Notes: generated from the sequence alone by a model not told the origin. Positions 48,054 through 56,606 are shown, counted from the first letter of the stretch. The stretch: 64,000 nt of DNA from Actinocatenispora sera (GCF_018324685.1 NZ_AP023354.1:3720001-3784000); one strand, 5' to 3'. Numbers and translations: made by a program.

Positions 48054-48848
48054 ATGAACAACCTGCACCGCGAACTGGCCCCGATCTCGGACGCCGCCTG
48101 GGACGACCTGTCGCAGGAGGCCCGGCGTACCTTCACCCGGCACCTCGCCGGCCGCCGCGTCGTCGACGTGTCCGGGCCCGACGGCACCGAACTCGCCGCT
48201 GTCGGTACCGGTCGCCGCGAGCGCATCGACGCGCCCGACGGGGTGCGCGCGCACCGCCGGGTCGCGCAGCCGCTGGTCGAGCTGCGGGTCCCGTTCACCA
48301 TCTCGCGCGACGAGGTCGACGCGGTCGAGCGCGGTGCCAAGGACGCCGACTGGCAGCCGGTCAAGGACGCCGCGAAGCGGATGGCGTTCGCCGAGGACCG
48401 CGCCATCTTCGAGGGGTACGCCGCCGCCGGCATCGGCGGCATCCGTGCCGGTGCCTCCAATCCCGCCCTGACGCTGCCCGGGGAGGTACGCGACTACCCC
48501 GACACGATCAGCCGCGCGGTCAGCGAACTGCGCCTCGCCGGCGTCGCCGGGCCCTACTCACTGCTGCTCAGCGCGGATGCCTACACCCAGGTCAACGAGA
48601 CCTCCGACCACGGCTACCCGATCCAGGAGCACCTGCGCCGGCTCCTCGACGGCGACATCATCTGGGCGCCGGCGATCAGCGGCGCGTTCCTGCTCTCCAC
48701 CCGCGGCGGCGATTTCGAGCTGCACCTCGGCCAGGACCTCTCGATCGGTTACACCGCACACGATGCCGACTCGATCGAGCTCTACTTCATCCAGTCCTTC
48801 ACGTTCCTGCACTACACCACCGAAGCCGCTGTCCCCATCTCCAGCTGA
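48054..48848 (+). CDS. Family 1 encapsulin shell protein
   Basis: A 264-residue HK97-fold encapsulin (linocin M18 family) that self-assembles into a ~24 nm protein cage. Family marks: MNNLHRELAPISDAAW at the N-terminus, GRRVVDVSGPDG, AEDRAIFEGY (in the E-loop/P-domain region) and the C-terminal DSIELYFIQSFTFLHY. The start has an AGGGG site; it lies five bases after the DyP stop, forming an operon. The cage probably holds DyP as an oxidative-stress compartment. Confidence 0.95.
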   Translation: MNNLHRELAPISDAAWDDLSQEARRTFTRHLAGRRVVDVSGPDGTELAAVGTGRRERIDAPDGVRAHRRVAQPLVELRVPFTISRDEVDAVERGAKDADWQPVKDAAKRMAFAEDRAIFEGYAAAGIGGIRAGASNPALTLPGEVRDYPDTISRAVSELRLAGVAGPYSLLLSADAYTQVNETSDHGYPIQEHLRRLLDGDIIWAPAISGAFLLSTRGGDFELHLGQDLSIGYTAHDADSIELYFIQSFTFLHYTTEAAVPISS

Positions 48849-48887
48849 CCGCCGCGAGCCGCGTCAGTCCATGATGGACGGCCCGGC

Positions 48888-48974
48888 TCAGTGCCCACGG
48901 TACGACCAGGCCGCGCCCAGCACGAACGCGACCACCAGCGAGAGCACCCAGCCGATCGCGATCCCGATGGTCAT
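48888..48974 (-). CDS. 28-residue single-pass membrane peptide
   Basis: A tiny protein with one transmembrane segment (IAIGWVLSLVVAFVLGAAWS) and a short basic tail. The ATG overlaps the upstream gene's stop (ATGA), so it is probably made by coupled translation. No family is recognised. The size makes the call tentative, but the overlap and hydrophobicity support it. Confidence 0.5.
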   Translation of the reverse strand: MTIGIAIGWVLSLVVAFVLGAAWSYRGH

Positions 48975-49225
48975 GACGCGCGGCGGACCAGGAGGCCCGA
49001 GAGGTTGGCGTAGCACACCATCGGGGTCACCTCGTCGGACCCGATCGCGTCGACCGGCACGACCCGCAGGTACACCGCGCCCTGGACGAGGGCGGGCATC
49101 CGTGACACGACCATGGCCCACCAACATCCGCGCCCGTGCACGCCGGCCGCCGGCGAGATGAACACCTGATCGCCCGCCCTGATCTCCTCCGCCGCCCGCA
49201 CGTAGGCCGCTGTCGGTTCTCGCAT
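48971..49225 (-). CDS. Hypothetical 84-residue protein
   Basis: A small protein beginning MREPTAAYVRAAEEIRAGDQ, with a compact beta-rich feel (VHGRGCWWAMVVSRM, LVQGAVYLRVVPVDAIG). A GGAGG site eight bases upstream supports the ATG; an in-frame longer reading is less likely. It is divergent from a GntR regulator across palindromic sites and coupled to the membrane peptide. The family is not recognised. Confidence 0.6.
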   Translation of the reverse strand: MREPTAAYVRAAEEIRAGDQVFISPAAGVHGRGCWWAMVVSRMPALVQGAVYLRVVPVDAIGSDEVTPMVCYANLSGLLVRRAS

Positions 49226-49302
49226 GGCTGGGTCCTCCGTCTCGGCCGGCACGTGACGGCCCTGTTCACGACTGCTCACGGGTCTGACCATACGCCTCGT
49301 AG

Positions 49303-49330
49303 AGACGTCTGGGAACTAGAGGAGACGTCT
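49303..49330. promoter_or_regulatory. Paired AGACGTCT operators
   Basis: Two copies of the 8-base palindrome AGACGTCT, 20 bases apart centre to centre (two helix turns), between the divergent hypothetical gene and gntR. The distance suits binding by a dimeric GntR-type repressor to one face of DNA. Confidence 0.65.
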
Positions 49331-49376
49331 AGAGATTGCCCGGAGCGCTGCCGCCTGCTTGGTTAGCGTCGGCACC

Positions 49377-49622
49377 ATGGTGGATCTCAGCGGGCTCCGG
49401 CCGGGCGCGGCGACTCCGCTGTACGTGCAGCTACGCGATGTGATGAAGGCAGCCATCGAGGCCGGTGAGTACGGTGCCGGTACCCGTCTACCCTCCGAGA
49501 CCGACATCGCGCAGCAGACCGGTGTCGCTCGGCTGACGGTCCGCAAGGCGTACCGGCTGCTGGCCGAGGAGGGCCTGGTACGCACCATCCCGCAACGTGG
49601 CACCTATGTCGAACCTGCCTGA
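49377..49622 (+). CDS. Minimal GntR-family regulator
   Basis: An 81-residue protein consisting only of the winged-helix domain of GntR regulators (TPLYVQLRDVMKAAIEAGEY, GTRLPSETDIAQQTGVARLT, VRKAYRLLAEEGLV, wing QRGTYVEP). The effector-binding domain is missing, as in several short actinobacterial and plasmid-borne regulators. A -10 (TAGCGT) lies about eight bases before the ATG, so the mRNA is short-leadered or leaderless. It probably binds the paired AGACGTCT sites and controls the divergent small-protein operon. Confidence 0.85.
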   Translation: MVDLSGLRPGAATPLYVQLRDVMKAAIEAGEYGAGTRLPSETDIAQQTGVARLTVRKAYRLLAEEGLVRTIPQRGTYVEPA

Positions 49623-49814
49623 CCCCCGCCGCGCGCGATCACCAGTGAGAAGGTCCAACCGAGACCGCTGACGGGGTTCATTCGCCTGCCGCCTGACCTC
49701 GAGCCAGAGGTCGGGACGTAGTAGGTCTTCGGCTCGCCTGGTTCGTCGATCGGATTTACCGTGTAGGCGGCCGTGGTCCAGGACGAGCGGGAAGCGCCCG
49801 ATGCGCGTCGACGT

Positions 49815-49882
49815 CAAACTAAAAGAAATCTTTAGTTTGGCGTCGAGTGCGCGCGCGAAACCAAAAGAAAACTTTAGTTTGG
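49815..49882. repeat. AT-rich palindromic direct repeat
   Basis: Two copies of AAAAGAAAWCTTTAGTTTGG (49,821-49,840 and 49,863-49,882), in a GC-rich region. The first is part of a dyad CAAACTAAA-N7-TTTAGTTTG. The position between converging genes fits a two-way terminator; it also encodes the last residues of the hypothetical protein on the minus strand. Confidence 0.7.
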
Positions 49883-50499
49883 GGCGCTGGTTTGATCGAG
49901 CGGCCCGGGTGCGCCGACCGCGGGGCGAGCGTGGGAGTCCTAGAACCCGAGATGCGCGCGGGGGCAACGGGTCGGGGTGCGTGGCGGAAGGCGACGGCGA
50001 GCCGGACCGCGATCGAGCCAGGGGTCAGTGGGGGGAAGGCGGTAGGCCCGAGGTCGTGCTCGGTGTACAGGCGGGCGACCTCGGTCAGCTCGACGTCCGC
50101 GGCCTTCGGATCGCTGATCGCGGGGCCGGCGACCCACCAGTCGGCGCCGGGCAGCCCGGCGCAGAGGTACGCGCGGGTCCCCGGCTGGTCGCGCCGGGAC
50201 GGCGAGCGGCGTCGGGCGCGGTTCTCCCCGTGGGCGGCTTCCCACAGGGTCACGGCGTCGGGATCGTCGGCGAGCACGATCGCGTCGTACCAGCGCCACA
50301 CGACGACTTCGGTACCGCCAGGGCCTGTCGCCAGCGCGACCAGGTTGCCGGGGGAGACCCGTTCGACGTGCGGGGTGGGGAACGGGGTCGCGTAGCCGAC
50401 CGTCGCGGGCCCGTCGTCCGCGAGGACCTCGCAGTCGCCTTGCCGTACCCGGAGCACGATCCCGCAACGCAGCCGTGGTGTGTCAGAAGGCAGGGTCAT
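49819..50499 (-). CDS. Hypothetical 226-residue protein
   Basis: Unknown function. The first 150 residues look like a real, folded protein (CGIVLRVRQGDCEVLADDGP, TEVVVWRWYDAIVLADDPDA, VELTEVARLYTEHDLGPTAF). The last 60 are basic and low-complexity, and the final part, encoded by AT-rich repeats, contains QTKVFFWF and QTKDFF, so the gene may have been extended by repeat insertion or loss of an earlier stop. The ATG is the first plausible start. It converges on the gntR gene and stands apart from the SDR gene. Confidence 0.55.
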   Translation of the reverse strand: MTLPSDTPRLRCGIVLRVRQGDCEVLADDGPATVGYATPFPTPHVERVSPGNLVALATGPGGTEVVVWRWYDAIVLADDPDAVTLWEAAHGENRARRRSPSRRDQPGTRAYLCAGLPGADWWVAGPAISDPKAADVELTEVARLYTEHDLGPTAFPPLTPGSIAVRLAVAFRHAPRPVAPARISGSRTPTLAPRSAHPGRSIKPAPQTKVFFWFRARTRRQTKDFF

Positions 50500-50696
50500 C
50501 GCGCGAGGCTACCGAGCTGCCGGCACCCCGTCGATCGCGGGTCGAGGCGAAGCGCCGCATCCGCGCCGATCGAGAACTGGCGGCCGTCCCCTCCCACCGC
50601 CGATCGCGGACTGGTCGCCGGCGTGCCGGCGACCGAGGACTGGCGGCCGGCGCGAGACCTCGATCGGCGGGTGGGCGCGGTCGGGTGGTGTCCGGG

Positions 50697-51401
50697 TCAC
50701 CAGGGGAGGGGGTGGTCGTCCTCGGTGAAGGTGCCGGTGGGGCCGTCGGGGCCGATGGTGGCGAGGCGGACGATGACCTCGGCGCTCTGCTCGACCGGGC
50801 GGCCGCCCTCGATCCCGGCGGTGAAGTCGGTGGCGGTGAAGCCGGGCTCGACGGCGTTGAACTTCACCTCCGGTACCGCCTTCGCGTACTGCACGGTGAG
50901 CATCGAGACGGCGGCCTTGGTTGCCCCGTACACGATCGACGGGTAGTGGAACTGGCGGCGCTGCGGGTTGGTGACCGCCCAGAACGAGCCGAGCGCGCTG
51001 GACACGTTGACCACGACCGGGTTGGCGGAGGCGCGCAGCAGCGGCAGCGCGGCCGTGGTGACCCGGACGACGCCGACGGCGTTGGTGTCGAACTGGCGCA
51101 GCGCGGACTCGCCGGTGACCGCGTCGGCCTCGGACGGGCCACGCAGCTCGGCGATGCCGGCGTTGTTGACGAGCACGTCCAGCCCGCCGGCGTCGTCGGC
51201 GATGGTGCGCAGGGCGGCGCGTACCGAGCCGTCGTCGGTGACGTCGAGCTGCACGTACCGGGCGCCGAGCTCGGCCGCCGCCTTCGCGCCACGTTCGGGG
51301 TCGCGGGCACCGAGATACACGGTCTGTCCGGCCTCGACCAGCCGGCGGGCGGTTTCGTACCCGAGTCCCCGGTTCGCGCCGGTGACGAGCGTGATGGTCA
51401 T
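50697..51401 (-). CDS. Short-chain dehydrogenase/reductase
   Basis: A 234-residue classical SDR, NAD(P)-dependent oxidoreductase with an unknown substrate. Cofactor motif TGANRGLG (7-14), structural NNAG (79-82), catalytic Ser at 134/135 (VNVSSALGS) and YxxxK at Tyr158/Lys162. The ARDP stretch after strand 2 suggests NADP. It is divergent from an XRE regulator of the MmyB-like type, a pair common in actinomycetes, so the regulator likely controls it. Confidence 0.92.
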   Translation of the reverse strand: MTITLVTGANRGLGYETARRLVEAGQTVYLGARDPERGAKAAAELGARYVQLDVTDDGSVRAALRTIADDAGGLDVLVNNAGIAELRGPSEADAVTGESALRQFDTNAVGVVRVTTAALPLLRASANPVVVNVSSALGSFWAVTNPQRRQFHYPSIVYGATKAAVSMLTVQYAKAVPEVKFNAVEPGFTATDFTAGIEGGRPVEQSAEVIVRLATIGPDGPTGTFTEDDHPLPW

Positions 51402-51542
51402 GTCGGTACTCCTTCGAACGCGGATGCACGGCCGGTGTCTGGCCGGGCGGGGCCGGTGGCCGCCGGCTGCCGGACGACCGGGTCTGGACGTCGGCGAGCC
51501 CAGCGTGCGTCCCCGGCGGCGCGCGAGACAGCGCCCCGATGA

Positions 51543-51590
51543 TCCTGGGGGTGCCAGGACCAGCCAGGACGCCGCCGGGCTGCCTACGCT
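51543..51590 (+). promoter_or_regulatory. Dyad and -10 element before the XRE gene
   Basis: TCCTGG-N5-CCAGGA (51,543-51,559) followed by another CCAGGA half, then -10-like TACGCT (51,585-51,590), six bases before the ATG. The regulator is probably leaderless and autoregulated; a -35 is not clear. Confidence 0.45.
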
Positions 51591-51596
51591 GAAGTC

Positions 51597-52454
51597 ATGA
51601 CCGACGACACGAACCGGCTCGGCGAGTACCTGCGCGCGCGGCGCGAACTGGTCTCGCCGGACAGCCTCGGGCTGCCCCAGGTCGGCGTGCGCCGGGTGCC
51701 CGGGCTGCGCCGCGAGGAGGTGGCGATGCTCGCCGGCATCAGCGCCGACTACTACCTGCGGCTGGAGCAGGGCCGCGACCGCAACCCGTCGGTGCAGGTG
51801 CTGGAGTCGCTCGCCCGGGTGCTGCAGCTCGACGAGGCGGCGACCGGGTACCTGATCAGCCTGGCGGCGGAGCGGCCGCGGCGGACACGCCGGCGGCCCC
51901 GCCGGGAGAGCGTGCCCGTCGGCGTGCGCAAGCTGCTCGACACGCTGGGGCTGCCGGCGTTCGTCGAGGGCCGCTACTTCGACGTGTTGGCGGCGAACCC
52001 GCTCGCGGCGACGATCTCGCCACGGTTCGCGGTCGGTCACAACCGGCTGCTCGACGTCTTCCTCGACCCGGCCGAGCAGGCGATGTACCCGGACTGGGAC
52101 CGCGCCACCGCGGGCCTGGTCGCCGGGTTCCGGCAGGCGGTCGGTACCGACACCGACGACCCGCGGTTCATCGAACTCGTCGGTGAGCTGTCGCTGGGCA
52201 GCGGCCGGTTCCGGCGGCTGTGGGCCCGGCACGACGTGGGCCCGTGGGAGGGTTCCGCGGTGCTGCTGGAGCATCCACAGGTCGGCGAGATCACCCTGTA
52301 CCGGGAGAAGCTCGCGATCGGCGGTACCAGCGGCCAGGTGCTCGCTGTCTACCACGCCGACCGGGGCAGCGCGGACGCGGAGAAGCTGGCCCTGCTCACC
52401 TCGTACCAGGTGGAGACCGCCGCGCCGGCGCCGACCGCCCACCAGCCGGACTGA
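51597..52454 (+). CDS. XRE-family regulator with MmyB-like ligand-binding domain
   Basis: A 285-residue regulator: N-terminal helix-turn-helix (PGLRREEVAMLAGISADYYL, LEQGRDRNPS) and a C-terminal MmyB-like domain (VLAANPLAATISP, LTLYREKL-like ITLYREKLAI) that binds a fatty-acid-like ligand in known members. The divergent SDR gene is its likely target, a layout seen repeatedly in actinomycetes. The start is fixed by a leaderless promoter. The stop is followed by the convergent dehydrogenase-like gene. Confidence 0.9.
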   Translation: MTDDTNRLGEYLRARRELVSPDSLGLPQVGVRRVPGLRREEVAMLAGISADYYLRLEQGRDRNPSVQVLESLARVLQLDEAATGYLISLAAERPRRTRRRPRRESVPVGVRKLLDTLGLPAFVEGRYFDVLAANPLAATISPRFAVGHNRLLDVFLDPAEQAMYPDWDRATAGLVAGFRQAVGTDTDDPRFIELVGELSLGSGRFRRLWARHDVGPWEGSAVLLEHPQVGEITLYREKLAIGGTSGQVLAVYHADRGSADAEKLALLTSYQVETAAPAPTAHQPD

Positions 52455-52490
52455 CCGCGCCCGGACGGGCGCGAAGCGGGGCCCGGCGGG

Positions 52491-53702
52491 TCAGCAGCGG
52501 TGGTAGACCTTGTTCGCGATGCGCCACTCGCCGTGCTCGCACACCAGGACGAACAGGTCGGTGAAGGTGTCGGACCCGTGGCGTAGCACCATCGTGGCGT
52601 GCCCGACGGTGCCGGTGCGGCCCAGCTCGGTGACGGTACGCGTCCGGGCCGGCTCGTCCGCCGCCGGCGTCCCGGTGAAGTTCGCCCGGTAGCGGTCGAG
52701 GTCCCAGGAGACGAACCCGTCGTCGCGGATCCCCTCCACGTGCGCGGTCGGCCGGAACGCGGCGCCGAAGTGCGCGGGGTCGCCGCTCGCGTGGCCGCGC
52801 GCGTAGCTGATCAGCGGCGCCATCAGCTCGTCGTCGGTGGGGACGCCGGGTGCGGCGTACAGGCGGGCGGCGGCGTCGACGACCCGGTGGCCGGTGTCCG
52901 CCAGCCCGATGACGATCGCGGCGACATCGGCGTCGGCCGGTACGCCGGCGGACGCCAGCAGCAGGGGAAGTACGGCGCTGTCCGGGTCGACGGCCGCGAG
53001 CAGGTCGGCGTCCTTGCCGAGCGCGCCGGCGGTGAAGTCGGCGGGAGCGTGCGCGCCACCGGTGAGCCGGTCGCGCTTGCGGGCCACCAGGCCGCCCAGG
53101 GCCGTGCGCGCCAACACATCCAGCGTGGCCTCGGGGCCCAGGCCGAGCCGGCGCGCGCGGCCCAACGACTGGCCGAGCGCGACGATCGCGTCGCCGAGCG
53201 CGCCGTTCGCGACCAGCTTGAACGCCGCGGCGGTGGCCGCGTCGCCGCAGCCGAGCACGGTGCCCAGAGCGGCCAGCACCTCGGCCTCGGCGGGCGCCGG
53301 TGCGGCCCCGCCGTACAGCAGGGTGAGCGTGCCGGTCGCCGCGGCCGGCGCGGATCCGAGCACCGGGCACTGCACGTACCGGACCGGCGTGTCGCGGTGC
53401 AGTTCGGTGGCCTCGGCCGGGGCGATGGTTGCCAGGTTGAGCACCGTGGCGCCGGGCCGCAGGCTCGCGGCGCAGCGGGCGAGCACCTGCCGGCAGGCGG
53501 TCGCGTCGTACAGGGCGAGCAGGACGACGTCGGCGCCGGCGACCGCGGCGGCCGGCGAGCCGGCGGCCCGCACGCCGTCGAGCGCGACGCCGGACCGGGA
53601 CCAGCCGGTCACCGGGAAGCCGAGATCGGCGAGCCTGCGGGCGAGCGCGGTGCCCATCCGGCCGAGGCCGAGGACCGACACCGGCTGCGAAGCGGAGTTC
53701 AT
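52491..53702 (-). CDS. Fused 6-phosphogluconate dehydrogenase-like reductase and SnoaL-like domain
   Basis: A 403-residue fusion. Residues 1-270 are a Rossmann beta-hydroxyacid dehydrogenase/imine-reductase-like domain (SVLGLGRMGTALARRLADLG, NLATIAPAEA, KLVANGALGD). Residues about 290-403 are a SnoaL/NTF2-like (lumazine-binding-type) domain (LISYARGHASGDPAHFGAAF, THVEGI-like TAHVEGIRDDGF, HGEWRIANKVYH). The second domain is usually a separate protein. The function is unknown; a reductase acting with a small-molecule-binding module is inferred. It is divergent from a LysR regulator. Confidence 0.82.
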   Translation of the reverse strand: MNSASQPVSVLGLGRMGTALARRLADLGFPVTGWSRSGVALDGVRAAGSPAAAVAGADVVLLALYDATACRQVLARCAASLRPGATVLNLATIAPAEATELHRDTPVRYVQCPVLGSAPAAATGTLTLLYGGAAPAPAEAEVLAALGTVLGCGDAATAAAFKLVANGALGDAIVALGQSLGRARRLGLGPEATLDVLARTALGGLVARKRDRLTGGAHAPADFTAGALGKDADLLAAVDPDSAVLPLLLASAGVPADADVAAIVIGLADTGHRVVDAAARLYAAPGVPTDDELMAPLISYARGHASGDPAHFGAAFRPTAHVEGIRDDGFVSWDLDRYRANFTGTPAADEPARTRTVTELGRTGTVGHATMVLRHGSDTFTDLFVLVCEHGEWRIANKVYHRC

Positions 53703-53725
53703 GGGCCCAGTCTGGCGCCAGCGCA

Positions 53726-53755
53726 GCCATGCGACCAGTGCAGGATTAGCATGGC
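53726..53755. promoter_or_regulatory. Inverted repeat overlapping the LysR start
   Basis: GCCATGC-N16-GCATGGC, perfect seven-base arms, in the 48-base spacer between the divergent reductase and lysR genes. It is a plausible LysR binding site that would autoregulate and act on the reductase promoter. Confidence 0.5.
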
Positions 53756-54638
53756 AGCCATGCCTGTCACGCATGCTCGGCCGACGTCGCTGGCGCCCTG
53801 GGTCGCGTTCGTCGAGGCGTGCCGGGCCGGCAGCCTGTCCGCGGTGGCCGAGGCGCTCGGCTACACCCAGTCGGCCGTCTCGCGGCAGATCGCCACGCTG
53901 GAGCGCGACCTCGGGGCCCGGCTGCTCGCGCGCGAGCCGCGCGGGGTGCGGCCCACCCCGGCCGGCGCCGCGGTACTGCCGCACGCCCGGGCGCTCGTCG
54001 CCGAGGCCGACCGGGCCGCGCGTGCGGCGGCGGCGCCCGCTCCAGCGCCGCACGTCAGCGTGGGCGCGGTCCAGTCGGCGGCGATGGCCCTGGTGCCGGG
54101 TGCGCTGCGGCGGGTGCCCGATCCACCGTCGTGGTCGATGCTGACGGACTCGACCGATCGGCTGATCGACCGCGTCGCTGGCGGCGAGCTCGACCTCGCC
54201 GTGGTCACCGACGCGCCACCCGGGCTGCCGACCCGCCGGGACGTGCTGCTGCGCCACCTGTTCGCCGATCCGATGAGCGTGGTGGTGCCCGACGACCACC
54301 GGCTGGCGCGGCGCCGGCGGGTGAGCATCGCCGACCTCGCCGACGAGTACTGGATCGAGGACAACGCGGGCTCCGAGGCGCTGCTGCACCAGCTCGCCGC
54401 CCGGTACGACCTGACCCTGCGCGTCGACCGCAGCGTCGGTGCCCTGATGATCAAGGTCGCGCTGGTGGCGGCCGGGCACGGGGTCGCGCTGGTACCGCGC
54501 AGCGTCGGACCGGCGCTGCGCGGCGACGTGCGGCTGCTCGCGTTGCGCGACGCGCCCCGCCGCGGCGTCTACGTGGCGACCCGCCCCGGCCGCGACGACC
54601 TGTCCCGCCTCGTCACCGCGCTGCGCGCGCGGCACTGA
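53751..54638 (+). CDS. LysR-family transcriptional regulator
   Basis: A 295-residue LysR-type regulator: N-terminal winged helix (FVEACRAGSLSAVAEALGYT, QSAVSRQIATLERDLG) and a periplasmic-binding-like effector domain (LDLAVVTDAPP, VALVAAGHGVALVPRS). It probably activates or represses the divergent reductase-SnoaL fusion. An ATG three codons later is possible. Effector unknown. It is followed by the convergent MFS gene 17 bases on. Confidence 0.9.
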   Translation: MAAMPVTHARPTSLAPWVAFVEACRAGSLSAVAEALGYTQSAVSRQIATLERDLGARLLAREPRGVRPTPAGAAVLPHARALVAEADRAARAAAAPAPAPHVSVGAVQSAAMALVPGALRRVPDPPSWSMLTDSTDRLIDRVAGGELDLAVVTDAPPGLPTRRDVLLRHLFADPMSVVVPDDHRLARRRRVSIADLADEYWIEDNAGSEALLHQLAARYDLTLRVDRSVGALMIKVALVAAGHGVALVPRSVGPALRGDVRLLALRDAPRRGVYVATRPGRDDLSRLVTALRARH

Positions 54639-54655
54639 CGGCGCCGCGGGTGGCC

Positions 54656-56053
54656 TCAGCAGCGTGAGGTTTCGGTTGCGGCACTGGGGATCCGGACCCG
54701 GCGGCGGGACAGGGCGAGGACGCCGATCGCGCCGGCCACGCACACGCCGGCGAGCACGACGCCGACCACGTGCAGCGCCCGGGTGTAGCCGGCGCCGGCC
54801 AGCCGGTCGCCGGACAGCGCGGCGAGGATCGCGCCGACCACCGCGATCCCGATCGTCTCGGACGCCAGCCGGGAGGTCTGGAACAGCCCGGACGCGGCAC
54901 CGGCCGCCTCCGGCCGCACGGTGTCGATCGCCCGGCCGTCCAGCAACCCCTGGGTCAGCCCGGTACCGGCGCCGACCAGGATCAGCGGCGCGGCGAGCCC
55001 GGCCGGCCCGGTGTGCGGTCCGATCCGGCTCACCAGCAGGGCACCGACCCCGCAGACGACGATCGCGCCGACGGCGATCACCACCGTGGGCACCCACCGC
55101 GCGACCAGCCCGCTGACCGTCGGCAGCAGTACCGTCGGTCCGGTGAGCAGCAGCAGCCACAGCCCGGCGGTACCGGCGCCGACACCGGTCACCGAGATCA
55201 GGTAGGACGGCAGGTACACCAGCAGCGGCACCAGCACGACGACCAGGGTGGCGGCGGCCGTCGCGTACGAGGCGAAGCGCGGGTTGGTGAGCAGCCGCAG
55301 CTCGACGACCGGATCGTCGGCGCGGCGCTCCACCGCGACGAAACCGGCCGCGAGTACCGCGGCGAGCATCCAGCCGGCGATCACTGCCGGGTGGCCGAAG
55401 CCGGCCTCCGGCGACTCGACCAGGACCGCGATCACGGTCAGCAGCGCGCCGGTGAACAGCGCGCCGCCGGCCCAGTCGATGCGGCGGGCCGTCGGCCGTT
55501 CGGCCGGCCGGGGGATCGCGAGCGCGAGCAGCAGCGCGCAGCTCGCGATCCCGGCCGGTACCGCGAAGACACCGCGCCACCCCAGGTGCGTCACGAGCAG
55601 CCCGCCGATCGACGGGCCGAACGCCAGCCCGGCGCCGAGCATCGTGCCGAGCAGCCCGAACGCGCGGGCCCGGGCCGGGCCGGGGAACGCCGCCGACAGC
55701 AGTGCCGCGCCGCCGGTGACCGCCGCGGCCGCGCCGACCCCGCCGAGCAGCCGGACCGCGTCGAGCAGCACGACGTTGCCGGACAGTGCGCTCGCCACCC
55801 CGGTCGCCACGTACAGCACGAGACCGGCCAGGTAGACCCGCCGGCGGCCGAGCAGGTCGGCGAGCGAGCCGGTCACCACCAGGAACGCGGCGAACGTCGC
55901 GTTGTACCCGTTGACCACCCACTGGGTGCCCGCCAGCCCGGCGCCGAGGTCGGTACGGATGTCCGGCAGCGCCACCGACGCCCCGGTGATGGTCAGCGGA
56001 AACGTCACCGTGGACAGCAGCACGGCGACCAACACCAGCGCACGTCGGTCCAC
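54656..56053 (-). CDS. MFS drug exporter (DHA2/EmrB-like)
   Basis: A 465-residue transporter with 13-14 transmembrane helices of the DHA2 family. Marks: SVALPDIRTDLGAG with QWVVNGYNATFAAF (helices 1-2), loop GSLADLLGRRRVYLAGLVLY and motif C-like LGAGLAFGPSIGGLL. Export of drugs or toxic metabolites by proton antiport is the usual role. The GTG start fits the family. The upstream MarR gene, read in the same direction, is the likely regulator. Confidence 0.9.
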   Translation of the reverse strand: MDRRALVLVAVLLSTVTFPLTITGASVALPDIRTDLGAGLAGTQWVVNGYNATFAAFLVVTGSLADLLGRRRVYLAGLVLYVATGVASALSGNVVLLDAVRLLGGVGAAAAVTGGAALLSAAFPGPARARAFGLLGTMLGAGLAFGPSIGGLLVTHLGWRGVFAVPAGIASCALLLALAIPRPAERPTARRIDWAGGALFTGALLTVIAVLVESPEAGFGHPAVIAGWMLAAVLAAGFVAVERRADDPVVELRLLTNPRFASYATAAATLVVVLVPLLVYLPSYLISVTGVGAGTAGLWLLLLTGPTVLLPTVSGLVARWVPTVVIAVGAIVVCGVGALLVSRIGPHTGPAGLAAPLILVGAGTGLTQGLLDGRAIDTVRPEAAGAASGLFQTSRLASETIGIAVVGAILAALSGDRLAGAGYTRALHVVGVVLAGVCVAGAIGVLALSRRRVRIPSAATETSRC

Positions 56054-56156
56054 CCGGTGACCGTATCGGCTCCGGTCCCGCCCGCGGACGTGAACCACCT
56101 CACGGCCCGCGGCCACCGGGCCCGAGGCATGCCCGAGCCGGGCTCCGAGACAGACC

Positions 56157-56606
56157 CTAGTGTGCTCGGCCGGCGAGTACCCGGCCGAGCAGGTCGAGCA
56201 GGCGTTGCCGGTCGGGCCCGGACAGCGGGGCCAGCAGCTGCTCCTGCGCGCGCCGCAACGCGGTGTCCAGCCGGCGCAGCTGCTGGCGGCCGGCGGTGCT
56301 GATGTTCACCACGTTGCGGCGCCGGTCGTCCGGGTCGGGGGAGCGGGCCACGAGGCCGCGCTCGGCGAGCTCGTTGAGCGCACCGACCAGGTCGCTGCGG
56401 TAGATGCCGGTGCGGTCGCTGAGGGCGGACTGGCTCGCCGGACCGAACTCCGTCAGCGCCGCGAGCAGCGCGTAGTGGTGGTGGCGCAACCCGAACGCGG
56501 CGAGCGCGTCGGCCGAGGTGCGCTGCGCGTACCCGCCCGCCTGGGCGAGCAGCCGGCTGGGCATGGTGCGCAACCGCTCGGGCAGCAGCGCCGGGTCGTT
56601 GTCCAC
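56157..56606 (-). CDS. MarR-family transcriptional regulator
   Basis: A 149-residue MarR-type winged-helix repressor (RHHHYALLAALTEFGPASQS, ALSDRTGIYRSDLVGALNEL, wing DPDDRRRNVVNIS). Terminal helices form the dimer. It precedes the DHA2 exporter gene on the same strand (about 100 bases apart), the classical arrangement of a drug-sensing repressor and its pump. The GTG start leads directly into MDNDPALLPERL. A palindromic operator upstream was not clearly seen. Confidence 0.9.
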   Translation of the reverse strand: MDNDPALLPERLRTMPSRLLAQAGGYAQRTSADALAAFGLRHHHYALLAALTEFGPASQSALSDRTGIYRSDLVGALNELAERGLVARSPDPDDRRRNVVNISTAGRQQLRRLDTALRRAQEQLLAPLSGPDRQRLLDLLGRVLAGRAH

